DNA of 5,476 bases. Source: Ruminococcaceae bacterium UBA6855. Lineage in GTDB: Bacteria; Bacillota; Clostridia; Oscillospirales; Acutalibacteraceae. The position numbers and the translations under genes were made by a program. The stretch is from assembly GCA_002451755.1 (NCBI GenBank), contig DKDF01000033.1:294-5769 (forward strand), in the 5' to 3' direction. Below are positions 1 through 5,476 of the stretch, piece after piece. The first letter of the stretch is position 1. Each line of letters starts with the position of its first letter. The notes under the pieces are model-generated. The model did not search any database. It had not been told where the DNA came from and was given only the letters and a program-made list of their open reading frames with translations.

Positions 1-1939
1 AGCCGACGTCGCCGCAGAGCAGTCTGTCCATGGGGCAGCTTCTCTCCATGTCGCCCTTTATTTCATCAATGCATCTGAGCTGATCCGATGTCTCGTCGAA
101 CTCGAATCTGCGCTCGAAGTCGCTTTGCATATCCGTGTCGGGCGAGAATGCGTGACCCTCGATTTTGAGCCTGCGCGAATACAGCTCCGTGAGTTCCTTC
201 GCCATATCCTTGACCGCACTGCGCACGCGCGAGCGGGTCTTCTGCCAGTCCTTGCCGCCGAGCTTGTTGAGGCGGACGGGCTTATCGTCGCCGGACGGAC
301 CGATGTATTTTGAAACCTGGTCGAGCTGAGTGACCGGGACATATAGAATATCGCCCTTGTCGTAGCGAATTTTGATATAGTCTTTTATCGTGCCGCTTGC
401 TTCGAGCTTGTTTATGCCCTCAAATATGCCGATACCGTGCGCGACATGAACAACATAGTCGCCGCGGTGCAGCTCGTCGAGGCTGTGGAATGCATTTGAG
501 CTTTTGCGCACATTTCTCTTCGGCTGAGCGACCGCCGCCCTGCCGGAGTGGGTGAATACTGTTATTTTTGCCAGCGGATATTCAAATCCCGCCGAGAGAC
601 AGCCGGGCACAACGGTCAGCGTGCCGGGGGTCAGTTCGTTCGGCAGTTCGTCCATGTAGAGTGCGCTGTAGCCGTCGTCTATAAGATCGCCGCGCAGTGC
701 GTCGGCTGCCTTGCGCGTGCCCGCGAAGATAACGCAGGTGCGTTTATTTCTGTCCGTCAGCGCGTCGAGGTCGTCCTTGAGAACAGAGAATGAGCCGTTC
801 CAGGCTGTTATCTGCCTTGCGTTGACGCCGATGAGCTCCTTTACGGGCGTGTCGAATCCGCCGCGCGGCAGATTGTCCATGTATATGGCACCCATCTGCT
901 CATAGTTGTTCAGCAGGTCTGAGAGATGCAGAGAGAATCTGTCGAGTCCGGGGCAGAGCTCACCCTCTTCGAACATCGCCTTCATCGCCTCGTGCATGAG
1001 CCCGATGGCGGCATTGAACCGCTCTTTGACGGAAAAGCTCTCGCTCACGCAGAGAATATAGCCCTTCGCGTAGTCGAATATCGAAGCCACGTCGTAGAGC
1101 AGGGGCATATATTTGTCCGTCGATTGCAGGCGCAGACCGCCCTTTATCCTGTCTATATCCTTGTCAACGCACTCGCGCGCCTTGACCGCACCCTTGCCGC
1201 GTATCTCCGAGCGAAAACGCTCGAGCAGCTCGACAAATTCGTCCGTGTCGGGCGGGAGAATCTCGTTTGACGGGGTTATTTTTATCTTTTCAATGTTGTC
1301 CGTGCGGCGCTGAGTCTCTATATCAAAATACGCCATGCTGTCTATTTCGTCGCCCCACAGCTCGAGTCGGCAGGGATATTCCTCGCCGGGCGTGAAGAAG
1401 TCGAGCACTCCGCCGCGCACCGCATACTGACCGACTCCGTCGACCTGCGCCGAGCGGGAGTAGCCGGCGCGAAGCAGCGCTTTTACTATATCCTCGAGCG
1501 GCATCTCGTCGCCGACAGCGAGTTCGATAGTGCGGTTTTTAAGCTCCTCGGGCGGCAGAGTCAGCTGCGACGCCGCCTCTGCGGAGCAGATTACCGCCTG
1601 CGCCTCGCCTCGAAGCATCTTGTCGAGCACGCCGAGCCGCCTGTGCTCATATTCGCGCGACTGGCTCTCCGTCGAGCGGAACGCAAAATCCCTCGCGGGG
1701 TAGAGCAGGGCGCGGCAGCCGAGCGTTTTCATGTCGAGCGCAAGGCGCGAAGCCTGTGCCTCGTCTGCCGTTATCACGAGCACGGGTCTGCCGCAGTCCG
1801 CGTTCAGCGCGGCGGCGAAATGCGCCTTGTGTATATGGGAAAGACCCGTCATGCCTATGGGCAGACGGGTGTTTTTGACGCAGTCGAGCAGTGCGCCGTA
1901 TTCTTCTATTCTCTTTGCCGATGCAATAAGACCGTTCAT
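1..1939 (-). CDS. mfd: Transcription-repair coupling factor Mfd, N-terminal part (cut by window edge)
   Basis: Mfd is a DNA translocase that removes RNA polymerase stalled at lesions and recruits UvrA for nucleotide excision repair. I see 646 codons of a family usually about 1150 residues long. The UvrB-like module comes first: a degenerate P-loop (GMTGLSHIHKAH, 29-40, no GKT, as usual in Mfd), YPARDFAF (80-87) and VRGGVLDFF (174-182). The RNA-polymerase-interacting domain lies at about 488-550, with DYVVHVAHGIGIFEG from residue 494, then LYVPVTQLDQVSKYIG. The last residues read PMDRLLCGDVG, which directly precedes the helicase Walker A in Mfd, so both motor domains and the C-terminal domain lie outside the window. 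The start is the first ATG after an in-frame TAA four codons upstream. AAAGAGG precedes it with a short 4-base gap. No frameshift is seen. The gene has its own promoter downstream of mltG. Confidence 0.97.
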   Translation of the reverse strand, partial: MNGLIASAKRIEEYGALLDCVKNTRLPIGMTGLSHIHKAHFAAALNADCGRPVLVITADEAQASRLALDMKTLGCRALLYPARDFAFRSTESQSREYEHRRLGVLDKMLRGEAQAVICSAEAASQLTLPPEELKNRTIELAVGDEMPLEDIVKALLRAGYSRSAQVDGVGQYAVRGGVLDFFTPGEEYPCRLELWGDEIDSMAYFDIETQRRTDNIEKIKITPSNEILPPDTDEFVELLERFRSEIRGKGAVKARECVDKDIDRIKGGLRLQSTDKYMPLLYDVASIFDYAKGYILCVSESFSVKERFNAAIGLMHEAMKAMFEEGELCPGLDRFSLHLSDLLNNYEQMGAIYMDNLPRGGFDTPVKELIGVNARQITAWNGSFSVLKDDLDALTDRNKRTCVIFAGTRKAADALRGDLIDDGYSALYMDELPNELTPGTLTVVPGCLSAGFEYPLAKITVFTHSGRAAVAQPKRNVRKSSNAFHSLDELHRGDYVVHVAHGIGIFEGINKLEASGTIKDYIKIRYDKGDILYVPVTQLDQVSKYIGPSGDDKPVRLNKLGGKDWQKTRSRVRSAVKDMAKELTELYSRRLKIEGHAFSPDTDMQSDFERRFEFDETSDQLRCIDEIKGDMERSCPMDRLLCGDVG

Positions 1940-1991
1940 AATACCTCTTTATACCCCTGTGATGAAGTATATTTGATTTGCCTAAAATCCA

Positions 1992-2020
1992 ATTATACTA
2001 TGCGCGGCTGAAAAATTCAA
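1992..2020 (-). promoter_or_regulatory. Sigma-A type promoter for mfd
   Basis: On the minus strand, TTGAAT (2015-2020) and a perfect TATAAT (1992-1997) are separated by exactly 17 bases. Transcription would begin near 1985, giving a leader of about 46 bases before the mfd ATG. It lies in the 110-base gap between the mltG stop and the mfd start, which shows no convincing terminator for mltG. mfd may therefore be transcribed both from here and by read-through. Inferred from consensus match only. Confidence 0.75.
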
Positions 2021-2049
2021 TGATACTAAAAGCAATATTTGCAAAATTT

Positions 2050-2865
2050 TTACTGCGCGACTCCCGCCGTTTTGCAGTTTTTCAGATGCTCCCGATAGGT
2101 CTTTGCAAAATAGTAGTTGCCGTCGTTGTCGGTGACGAAGAAATAGTAGTCCGTGTCTGCCGGGTTCAGCGCGGCGTTTATCGCTTCAATTCCGGGGTTC
2201 GTTATCGGACCCGCCGGGAGTCCCTTGCGGTCGTAGGTGTTGTAGAACTCATCGTATTTATCCGCCTGATCCTCGCTTATATACGGCTTGACGTTGCGCT
2301 TTAAATAGAACACCGTCGCGTCGCACTGCAGGCGCGGATAGCTCGATGAATTCAGTCTGTTGTGGAGCACGGAGGAGACATTCGCCATGACCGACGGCAC
2401 CGACGCCTCCTGCTGGATTATCGAGGCGAGCGTGATTATCTCGTCCATGGACATGCCGATTTCCTGAGCTTTAGCATACATATTGTCGGTGAGCTTCGAT
2501 TCTGTATTCGCGAGAAAGCGTCCGAGCGCCTTTTCCGCGCCCTCGCCGACATAGAAATCATATGTGTCGGGGTAGATATAGCCCTCGAGCAGGAACGGAC
2601 GCTCCTGCGGATTGTTTATAGCTTTGACGAATTTGTTGTCTCTCTCGGTGTTGTTGACCGCCGAGATAAATTCATCCTTTGTGCATACGCCGCCCTCTTC
2701 GAGCTTCTGTGCCGCCTGAATAACAGTCGTGCCCTCGGGAAAGGTCAGCCTGACCGTCTCCGGCGCGGGAGCGGGCTTGAGGCGATCTATCAGCGAGCAG
2801 GAGCAAAGGCTCAGCGCGAGAACAAAAATGAGCAAAGCGGCGATATATTTTTTGAAATTTTTCAT
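2050..2865 (-). CDS. mltG: Endolytic murein transglycosylase MltG (YceG-like), probable lipoprotein
   Basis: MltG cleaves nascent glycan strands at the outer face of the membrane and is thought to set glycan chain length during peptidoglycan synthesis. The 271-residue product begins MKNFKKY, followed by a hydrophobic stretch (8-20) and LCSC, which fits a lipobox with Cys23 as the modified residue. A Pro/Ala linker (31-35) leads to a LysM-like subdomain (about 37-70). The YceG core follows: LEGYIYPDTY (93-102), LASIIQQEAS with the expected catalytic Glu153 (equivalent to E. coli Glu218), RLQCDATVFY (178-187), YNTY...GLPAGPITNPG (208-225) and a C-terminal EHLKNC. It is shorter than the usual 340-390 residues. 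An upstream in-frame GTG (2872-2874) overlaps the ribosome binding site, so ATG at 2865 is preferred. mfd lies 110 bases downstream. Confidence 0.95.
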   Translation of the reverse strand: MKNFKKYIAALLIFVLALSLCSCSLIDRLKPAPAPETVRLTFPEGTTVIQAAQKLEEGGVCTKDEFISAVNNTERDNKFVKAINNPQERPFLLEGYIYPDTYDFYVGEGAEKALGRFLANTESKLTDNMYAKAQEIGMSMDEIITLASIIQQEASVPSVMANVSSVLHNRLNSSSYPRLQCDATVFYLKRNVKPYISEDQADKYDEFYNTYDRKGLPAGPITNPGIEAINAALNPADTDYYFFVTDNDGNYYFAKTYREHLKNCKTAGVAQ

Positions 2866-2873
2866 TTTTTGCA

Positions 2874-2878
2874 CCTCC
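2874..2878 (-). promoter_or_regulatory. Ribosome binding site deciding the mltG start
   Basis: GGAGG on the minus strand is 8 bases from the ATG at 2865. The alternative GTG three codons further upstream uses the last G of this motif as its first base and so cannot be served by it. This argues for the 271-residue product. Confidence 0.85.
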
Positions 2879-2895
2879 GTCTTTCGGACAAGATG

Positions 2896-2924
2896 ATTCT
2901 ATCAGAAATAACGCGCAAATTCAA
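2896..2924 (-). promoter_or_regulatory. Sigma-A type promoter for mltG
   Basis: On the minus strand, TTGAAT (2919-2924), a 17-base spacer and TAGAAT (2896-2901). The start would be near 2889, leaving a leader of about 24 bases that holds the GGAGG site. The -35 hexamer is identical to that of the mfd promoter. The promoter lies in the divergent region shared with the small plus-strand gene. Confidence 0.75.
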
Positions 2925-2984
2925 CTTTCTGCTTCACGGAATATCGGCGCACCCGCGCGGAAAGCTAAAAACGCAAACGCAGAG

Positions 2985-2991
2985 AAAGGAG
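2985..2991 (+). promoter_or_regulatory. Ribosome binding site of the small gene
   Basis: AAAGGAG lies 8 bases before the GTG at 3000. This supports translation of the short frame and the choice of GTG over the overlapping TTG at 2998, which is in a different frame. Confidence 0.8.
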
Positions 2992-2999
2992 AATTTTTT

Positions 3000-3158
3000 G
3001 TGGACAAGCCGAAAAAGCAGAAGAAAAAGATAATCGAAATTCCGCAGTACAACGACCCGATGAACAAAGAGGGAGTTATCCCGACCGACGTTCTCGGCAG
3101 TTATTCGGGCACTCCGCTCGACGGCTCGCAGCCCGTGCAGGATGCAGACGACCTGTAA
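3000..3158 (+). CDS. Small protein of unknown function (52 aa) with PVQDADDL tail
   Basis: A 52-codon frame starts at GTG and ends at TAA (3156-3158), behind a well-placed AAAGGAG. The product has a very basic start (MDKPKKQKKK), then IIEIPQYNDPMNKEG, a VLGSYSGTPLDG stretch (31-42) and an acidic end (PVQDADDL, 45-52). There is no signal peptide, membrane segment or cysteine. The charge split and richness in Pro, Gly and Asp suggest a mostly unstructured cytosolic peptide. From memory, short uncharacterised Clostridia proteins carry a similar GSYTG...PVQDADDL ending, but I cannot verify this here. It is divergent from mltG with 134 bases between the starts, and a hairpin begins 12 bases after its stop. 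I see no strong plus-strand promoter. No function can be assigned. Confidence 0.8.
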   Translation: MDKPKKQKKKIIEIPQYNDPMNKEGVIPTDVLGSYSGTPLDGSQPVQDADDL

Positions 3159-3169
3159 AAATAAAAAAG

Positions 3170-3226
3170 TTCCCCGAAAAAAGTTAAAGCCGAATGTGTG
3201 CAGCATTCGGCTTTAGCTTTGGGGAA
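3170..3226. terminator. Long hairpin terminator, best oriented for the minus strand
   Basis: A perfect 12-bp stem (3185-3196 with 3204-3215) encloses a 7-base loop. A G-U pair and four more pairs extend it to 3180/3220, and TTCCCC/GGGGAA (3170-3175/3221-3226) can close it further. On the minus strand the core stem is followed by AACTTTTTT, a classic rho-independent tail, with a second T6 run about ten bases on. On the plus strand the tail is only the broken TTTAGCTTT. It can plausibly end the small gene from the left, but it is a stronger terminator for something transcribed leftward from the right. Confidence 0.8.
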
Positions 3227-3331
3227 AGAGAAAATAAAAATGAAAAAAGAAGTTGACAATTATTAAAACCAGATAGGTAGTTGTCTCTTCAGTACCTCTT
3301 GGGTACACATATAGGATAATTGCGCCGTGTT
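3176..3331 (-). ncRNA. Predicted small RNA, about 155 nt, family not recognised
   Basis: A near-consensus minus-strand promoter (3338-3366) and a minus-strand terminator (stem plus T6) bracket this segment, with no ordinary gene between them. The transcript would begin at about A3331. It contains a GUACC/GGUAC hairpin (3292-3306), then GACAA/UUGUC (3281-3285 with 3255-3259) enclosing ACC/GGU around UAUCU, then a long pyrimidine-rich single-stranded stretch (about 3221-3250) and the terminator hairpin. I see no resemblance to 6S, SRP, tmRNA, RNase P or a known riboswitch. It could act in trans through the U/C-rich stretch. A 40-codon hydrophobic frame (3213-3335) overlaps it, but its ATG precedes the predicted start and has no ribosome binding site. 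Ends are predictions. Confidence 0.5.
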
Positions 3332-3337
3332 GCATCA

Positions 3338-3366
3338 AGTATACATAAATGTGAACAAATTGTAAA
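3338..3366 (-). promoter_or_regulatory. Near-consensus promoter for the predicted small RNA
   Basis: On the minus strand, TTTACA (3361-3366), exactly 17 bases, then TATACT (3338-3343), each 5 of 6 to consensus. It faces left, away from glgP, and the only minus-strand signal within about 160 bases downstream is the terminator. AATGCCTA, one arm of an inverted repeat, begins two bases beyond the -35 box. Confidence 0.65.
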
Positions 3367-3367
3367 C

Positions 3368-3408
3368 AATGCCTACTTTTTCAATCGTGTCTGTTATTTT
3401 TAGGCATT
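3368..3408. repeat. Inverted repeat AATGCCTA / TAGGCATT
   Basis: Two perfect 8-base arms (3368-3375 and 3401-3408) are separated by 25 bases. The first arm begins two bases beyond the -35 of the minus-strand promoter, which fits a paired operator site. Alternatively it is a weak plus-strand hairpin followed by TTTTAT-like sequence, but the loop is too large for a good terminator. Confidence 0.5.
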
Positions 3409-3493
3409 TTTATTGAAAATTTTCGCAGAGGAGTTCGTTTTTTCTGAGGGCGTTCGGGCGGTAATTGCGAGTATTCGGTTGTATTATTTACAT

Positions 3494-3522
3494 TTTCGGT
3501 ATAAAATAACATTTGGTATATT
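3494..3522 (+). promoter_or_regulatory. Probable glgP promoter with extended -10
   Basis: TGG followed by TATATT (3517-3522) matches an extended -10 element. The -35 position (TTTCGG, 3494-3499, 17-base spacer) is poor, which is tolerated with an extended -10. The start would be near 3529, about 44 bases before the glgP ATG. TATAAA at 3500-3505 is an alternative -10. No clear catabolite-control (cre) site was seen. Confidence 0.4.
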
Positions 3523-3531
3523 TTATATATC

Positions 3532-3546
3532 CGGCAGTATATGCCG
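3532..3546 (+). other. Small hairpin in the glgP leader
   Basis: CGGCA (3532-3536) and TGCCG (3542-3546) pair across a 5-base GTATA loop, near the predicted 5' end of the glgP mRNA and upstream of the ribosome binding site. It may protect the 5' end. It is short enough to be chance. Confidence 0.35.
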
Positions 3547-3557
3547 CACAAGCAAAC

Positions 3558-3563
3558 GAAAGG
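3558..3563 (+). promoter_or_regulatory. Ribosome binding site of glgP
   Basis: GAAAGG lies 9 bases before the ATG at 3573 and supports that start. Confidence 0.7.
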
Positions 3564-3572
3564 TTTGATACA

Positions 3573-5476
3573 ATGGATTATTCACTGACAAAGAAGGCCG
3601 CCGAGGAGCAGATCACCGCAAAGCTCTCGCACTTTTTCGGCGTCACTCCCGAGGAGGCCAACTATGAGCAGTTTTACAAGGCTATCGCGATGATAACCCG
3701 CGATATGCTCAGACAGGGCAGACACGAGTTCGAACAGCGCTGCGAAGAGAGCGGCTCAAAGCGCGTGTACTATATGTGCATGGAGTTCCTCATGGGACGC
3801 TCGCTCAAGAACACGCTCTATAACCTCAATCTCATTCCCGTCATGGAGGAGGCGCTCAAAGACTTCGGCATCAAGCTCGACAAGCTCTATGAGTGCGAGC
3901 CGGACGCGGGACTCGGCAACGGCGGTCTCGGTCGCCTCGCGGCTTGCTATCTCGATGCGCTCGCAACCGACGGCTATCTCGGAATGGGCTACTCCATTCT
4001 CTACGAATACGGAATCTTCAAGCAGAAGCTTGTTGACGGCTGGCAGACCGAGATGCCCGATTTCTGGCTTCCCGGCGGCGAGGTCTGGCTCGTCGCGCGC
4101 GAGGAGAAGAGCGTCGATGTCAGCTTCGAAGGCGAAGTCGTCGATCACTGGGAGGAGGGCTATCACAGCGTCGATATAAAGAACGCGAAGAAAGTCCACG
4201 CCGTACCCTATGACATGATGGTTGCCGGCAAGGACGGCAAGGGAGTCAGCGTCCTGCGCCTCTGGAGCGCGAAGAGCTCGGAGATTGATATGAACTCCTT
4301 CAATCAGGGCGATTACCTGCGCGCCATGGAGCAAAACGCCATGGCGGAGGTCATAAGCAAGGTTCTCTATCCCGCGGATAACCATCCCGAGGGCAAGAGC
4401 CTGCGCCTGCGCCAGCAGTATTTCCTCGTCTCCGCGTCCGTTCAGGATATAATCAACCGCCACCTGCGCAAATACGGTTCGCTCGATAATATCTGCGACA
4501 AGATGGCTATCCATATCAACGACACCCACCCGACCCTCGCTATCCCCGAGCTCATGCGCCTGCTGCTCGACGAGTGCGGTTACAGCTGGGATGATGCATG
4601 GGATGTCGTGACGAAGGTTTTCGCCTACACAAACCATACCGTCATGAGCGAGGCTCTCGAATGCTGGAGCGAGGATCTTTTCCGCCGCCTGCTGCCGAGA
4701 ATCTATCAGATAGTCAAGGAGATAGACAACCGCTTCCGCAGCAGCGTCTGGGAGCAGACCCATGACGCTAATAAGGTCGAGAGAATGGCTGTTATTTCAA
4801 ACGGAGTCGTGCGCATGGCGAACCTCTGCGTCGCCTGCTGCCACAGCGTCAACGGCGTCTCCGCTCTCCACAGCGAGATACTCAAGGACAGCGTGTTCCA
4901 TGATTTCTATACCCTCACGCCCGAGAAGTTCTGCAATGTCACAAACGGTATCGCTCACCGCCGCTGGCTCTGCCAGGCGAACCCGCGCCTGACTTCGATG
5001 CTCAGCGACCTTATCGGCGGCGAGTTCGTATATAACGCCGAGTGCCTCTCGGAGCTTGCAAAATATAAAGATAACCCCGCCGTGCTCGCGGAGATAGAGA
5101 AGATAAAGACCGCCAATAAAGCGGACTTCGCCAAGCGCGTCAAGGCAAAGACCGGTATCGAGCTCGACCCGAACTCCATCTTCGATGTCCAGGTCAAGCG
5201 TCTGCACGAGTATAAGCGCCAGCACCTCAATGCGCTCAACATCCTCGCGAAATATCTCGCGATAAAGGCGAATCCCTCGGGCGATTTCACTCCCCACACC
5301 TATATCTTCGGCGCAAAAGCGGCGAGCGGCTACTTCATGGCGAAGAAGATAATCAGCTTCATCTGCGCCCTTGCGGATCTTATCAACAACGACCCCGATG
5401 TCAAGGGCAGGCTCAAGGTCGTCTATATGGAGGACTACAACCTCTCCATGGCTGAATATATGATGCCCGCCGCCGA
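3573..5476 (+). CDS. glgP: Glycogen/alpha-glucan phosphorylase, partial (cut by window edge)
   Basis: This PLP-dependent GT35 enzyme releases glucose-1-phosphate from the non-reducing ends of glycogen or maltodextrin in the cytosol. I see 634 codons of a family usually about 750-840 long. Recognisable blocks, in order: KRVYYMCMEFLMGRSL (63-78), DAGLGNGGLGRLAACYLDA (111-129), HINDTHP (314-320), AYTNHTVMSEALECW, NVTNGIAHRRW (455-465) and the phosphate-site block VKRLHEYKRQ (541-550, with the counterparts of rabbit Arg569 and Lys574). It ends at LSMAEYMMPAA, just before the segment carrying the PLP lysine. The N-terminus is short and lacks the Ser14 phosphorylation segment of animal enzymes, as expected in bacteria. 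The start is ATG at 3573 behind GAAAGG. Whether other glycogen genes follow cannot be seen. No frameshift is seen. Confidence 0.97.
   Translation, partial: MDYSLTKKAAEEQITAKLSHFFGVTPEEANYEQFYKAIAMITRDMLRQGRHEFEQRCEESGSKRVYYMCMEFLMGRSLKNTLYNLNLIPVMEEALKDFGIKLDKLYECEPDAGLGNGGLGRLAACYLDALATDGYLGMGYSILYEYGIFKQKLVDGWQTEMPDFWLPGGEVWLVAREEKSVDVSFEGEVVDHWEEGYHSVDIKNAKKVHAVPYDMMVAGKDGKGVSVLRLWSAKSSEIDMNSFNQGDYLRAMEQNAMAEVISKVLYPADNHPEGKSLRLRQQYFLVSASVQDIINRHLRKYGSLDNICDKMAIHINDTHPTLAIPELMRLLLDECGYSWDDAWDVVTKVFAYTNHTVMSEALECWSEDLFRRLLPRIYQIVKEIDNRFRSSVWEQTHDANKVERMAVISNGVVRMANLCVACCHSVNGVSALHSEILKDSVFHDFYTLTPEKFCNVTNGIAHRRWLCQANPRLTSMLSDLIGGEFVYNAECLSELAKYKDNPAVLAEIEKIKTANKADFAKRVKAKTGIELDPNSIFDVQVKRLHEYKRQHLNALNILAKYLAIKANPSGDFTPHTYIFGAKAASGYFMAKKIISFICALADLINNDPDVKGRLKVVYMEDYNLSMAEYMMPAA

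Larger units (their letters stand above)
3227..3572. other. AT-rich intergenic region before glgP
   Basis: With 3159-3226, this makes a 414-base gap without an ordinary protein gene. It holds most of the predicted small RNA and its promoter, an inverted repeat (3368-3408), and the presumed glgP promoter and leader (from about 3494). Between 3409 and 3490 I see nothing assignable. A TTGACA at 3253-3258 has no matching -10 on the plus strand. Confidence 0.7.

Noticed and set aside
548..2011. Several plus-strand frames of 60-122 codons opposite mfd
   Set aside because: All are antisense to an uninterrupted Mfd frame with recognisable motifs and have no family resemblance of their own.
2362..3033. 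223-codon plus-strand frame opposite mltG running into the small gene
   Set aside because: It overlaps the well-supported mltG on the other strand, crosses the mltG promoter, and ends in a different frame from the small gene.
2934..3206. 90-codon minus-strand frame opposite the small gene
   Set aside because: Its start lies inside the hairpin, it has no ribosome binding site, and the small plus-strand gene on the same bases has a strong one.
3253..3285. TTGACA on the plus strand as a promoter, and GTTTTAAT-like sequence on the minus strand as a CRISPR repeat or tracrRNA
   Set aside because: No acceptable -10 lies 16-18 bases after TTGACA. The GTTTTAAT-like stretch occurs only once, with no spacers, array or cas genes in view.
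3756..4763. 335-codon open frame antisense to glgP
   Set aside because: It lies wholly inside a clear glgP reading frame with intact family motifs. The product is a composition artefact (rich in Ala, Leu, Val, Glu) with no recognisable domain; GC-rich third positions remove stops on the opposite strand.
4797..5299. 166- and 114-codon frames antisense to glgP
   Set aside because: Same explanation: shadows of glgP in two antisense frames, with no ribosome binding site or domain.

Overview
The window looks like chromosomal DNA from an anaerobic, gut-type Clostridia bacterium, probably Oscillospiraceae/Ruminococcaceae. This rests on strong AGGAGG-like ribosome binding sites, sigma-A type promoters, GC-rich coding regions with AT-rich spacers, the protein sequences, and a short Clostridia-like protein with a PVQDADDL tail. 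The genus assignment is inference.

Layout. Positions 1-1939 (minus strand) hold the N-terminal 646 codons of mfd, the transcription-repair coupling factor. The window edge cuts it just before the helicase Walker A motif. Upstream on the same strand is mltG (2050-2865), a short endolytic murein transglycosylase with a probable lipoprotein signal. Each has its own promoter of the form TTGAAT-N17-TATAAT/TAGAAT, so mfd need not depend on mltG read-through. Divergent from mltG is a 52-aa protein of unknown function (3000-3158, plus). A long hairpin follows it at 3170-3226. From 3573 to the right edge runs glgP (plus strand), an alpha-glucan/glycogen phosphorylase, cut just before its PLP-lysine segment.

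The most interesting part is the 414-base gap between the small gene and glgP. On the minus strand it contains a near-consensus promoter (TTTACA-N17-TATACT, 3338-3366). About 155 bases downstream is a hairpin followed by a T6 run in the same direction. No ordinary gene lies between them, so they look like the two ends of a small untranslated RNA (about 3331 to 3176, minus). I do not recognise it as a known RNA family. An 8-bp inverted repeat (AATGCCTA / TAGGCATT) starts two bases beyond the -35 box and could be an operator.

The genes do not form one pathway: DNA repair (mfd), cell-wall synthesis (mltG), glycogen breakdown (glgP) and an unknown small protein sit side by side. There is no sign of mobile elements, CRISPR, tRNA or rRNA. 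Long open frames opposite mfd, mltG and glgP are compositional shadows.
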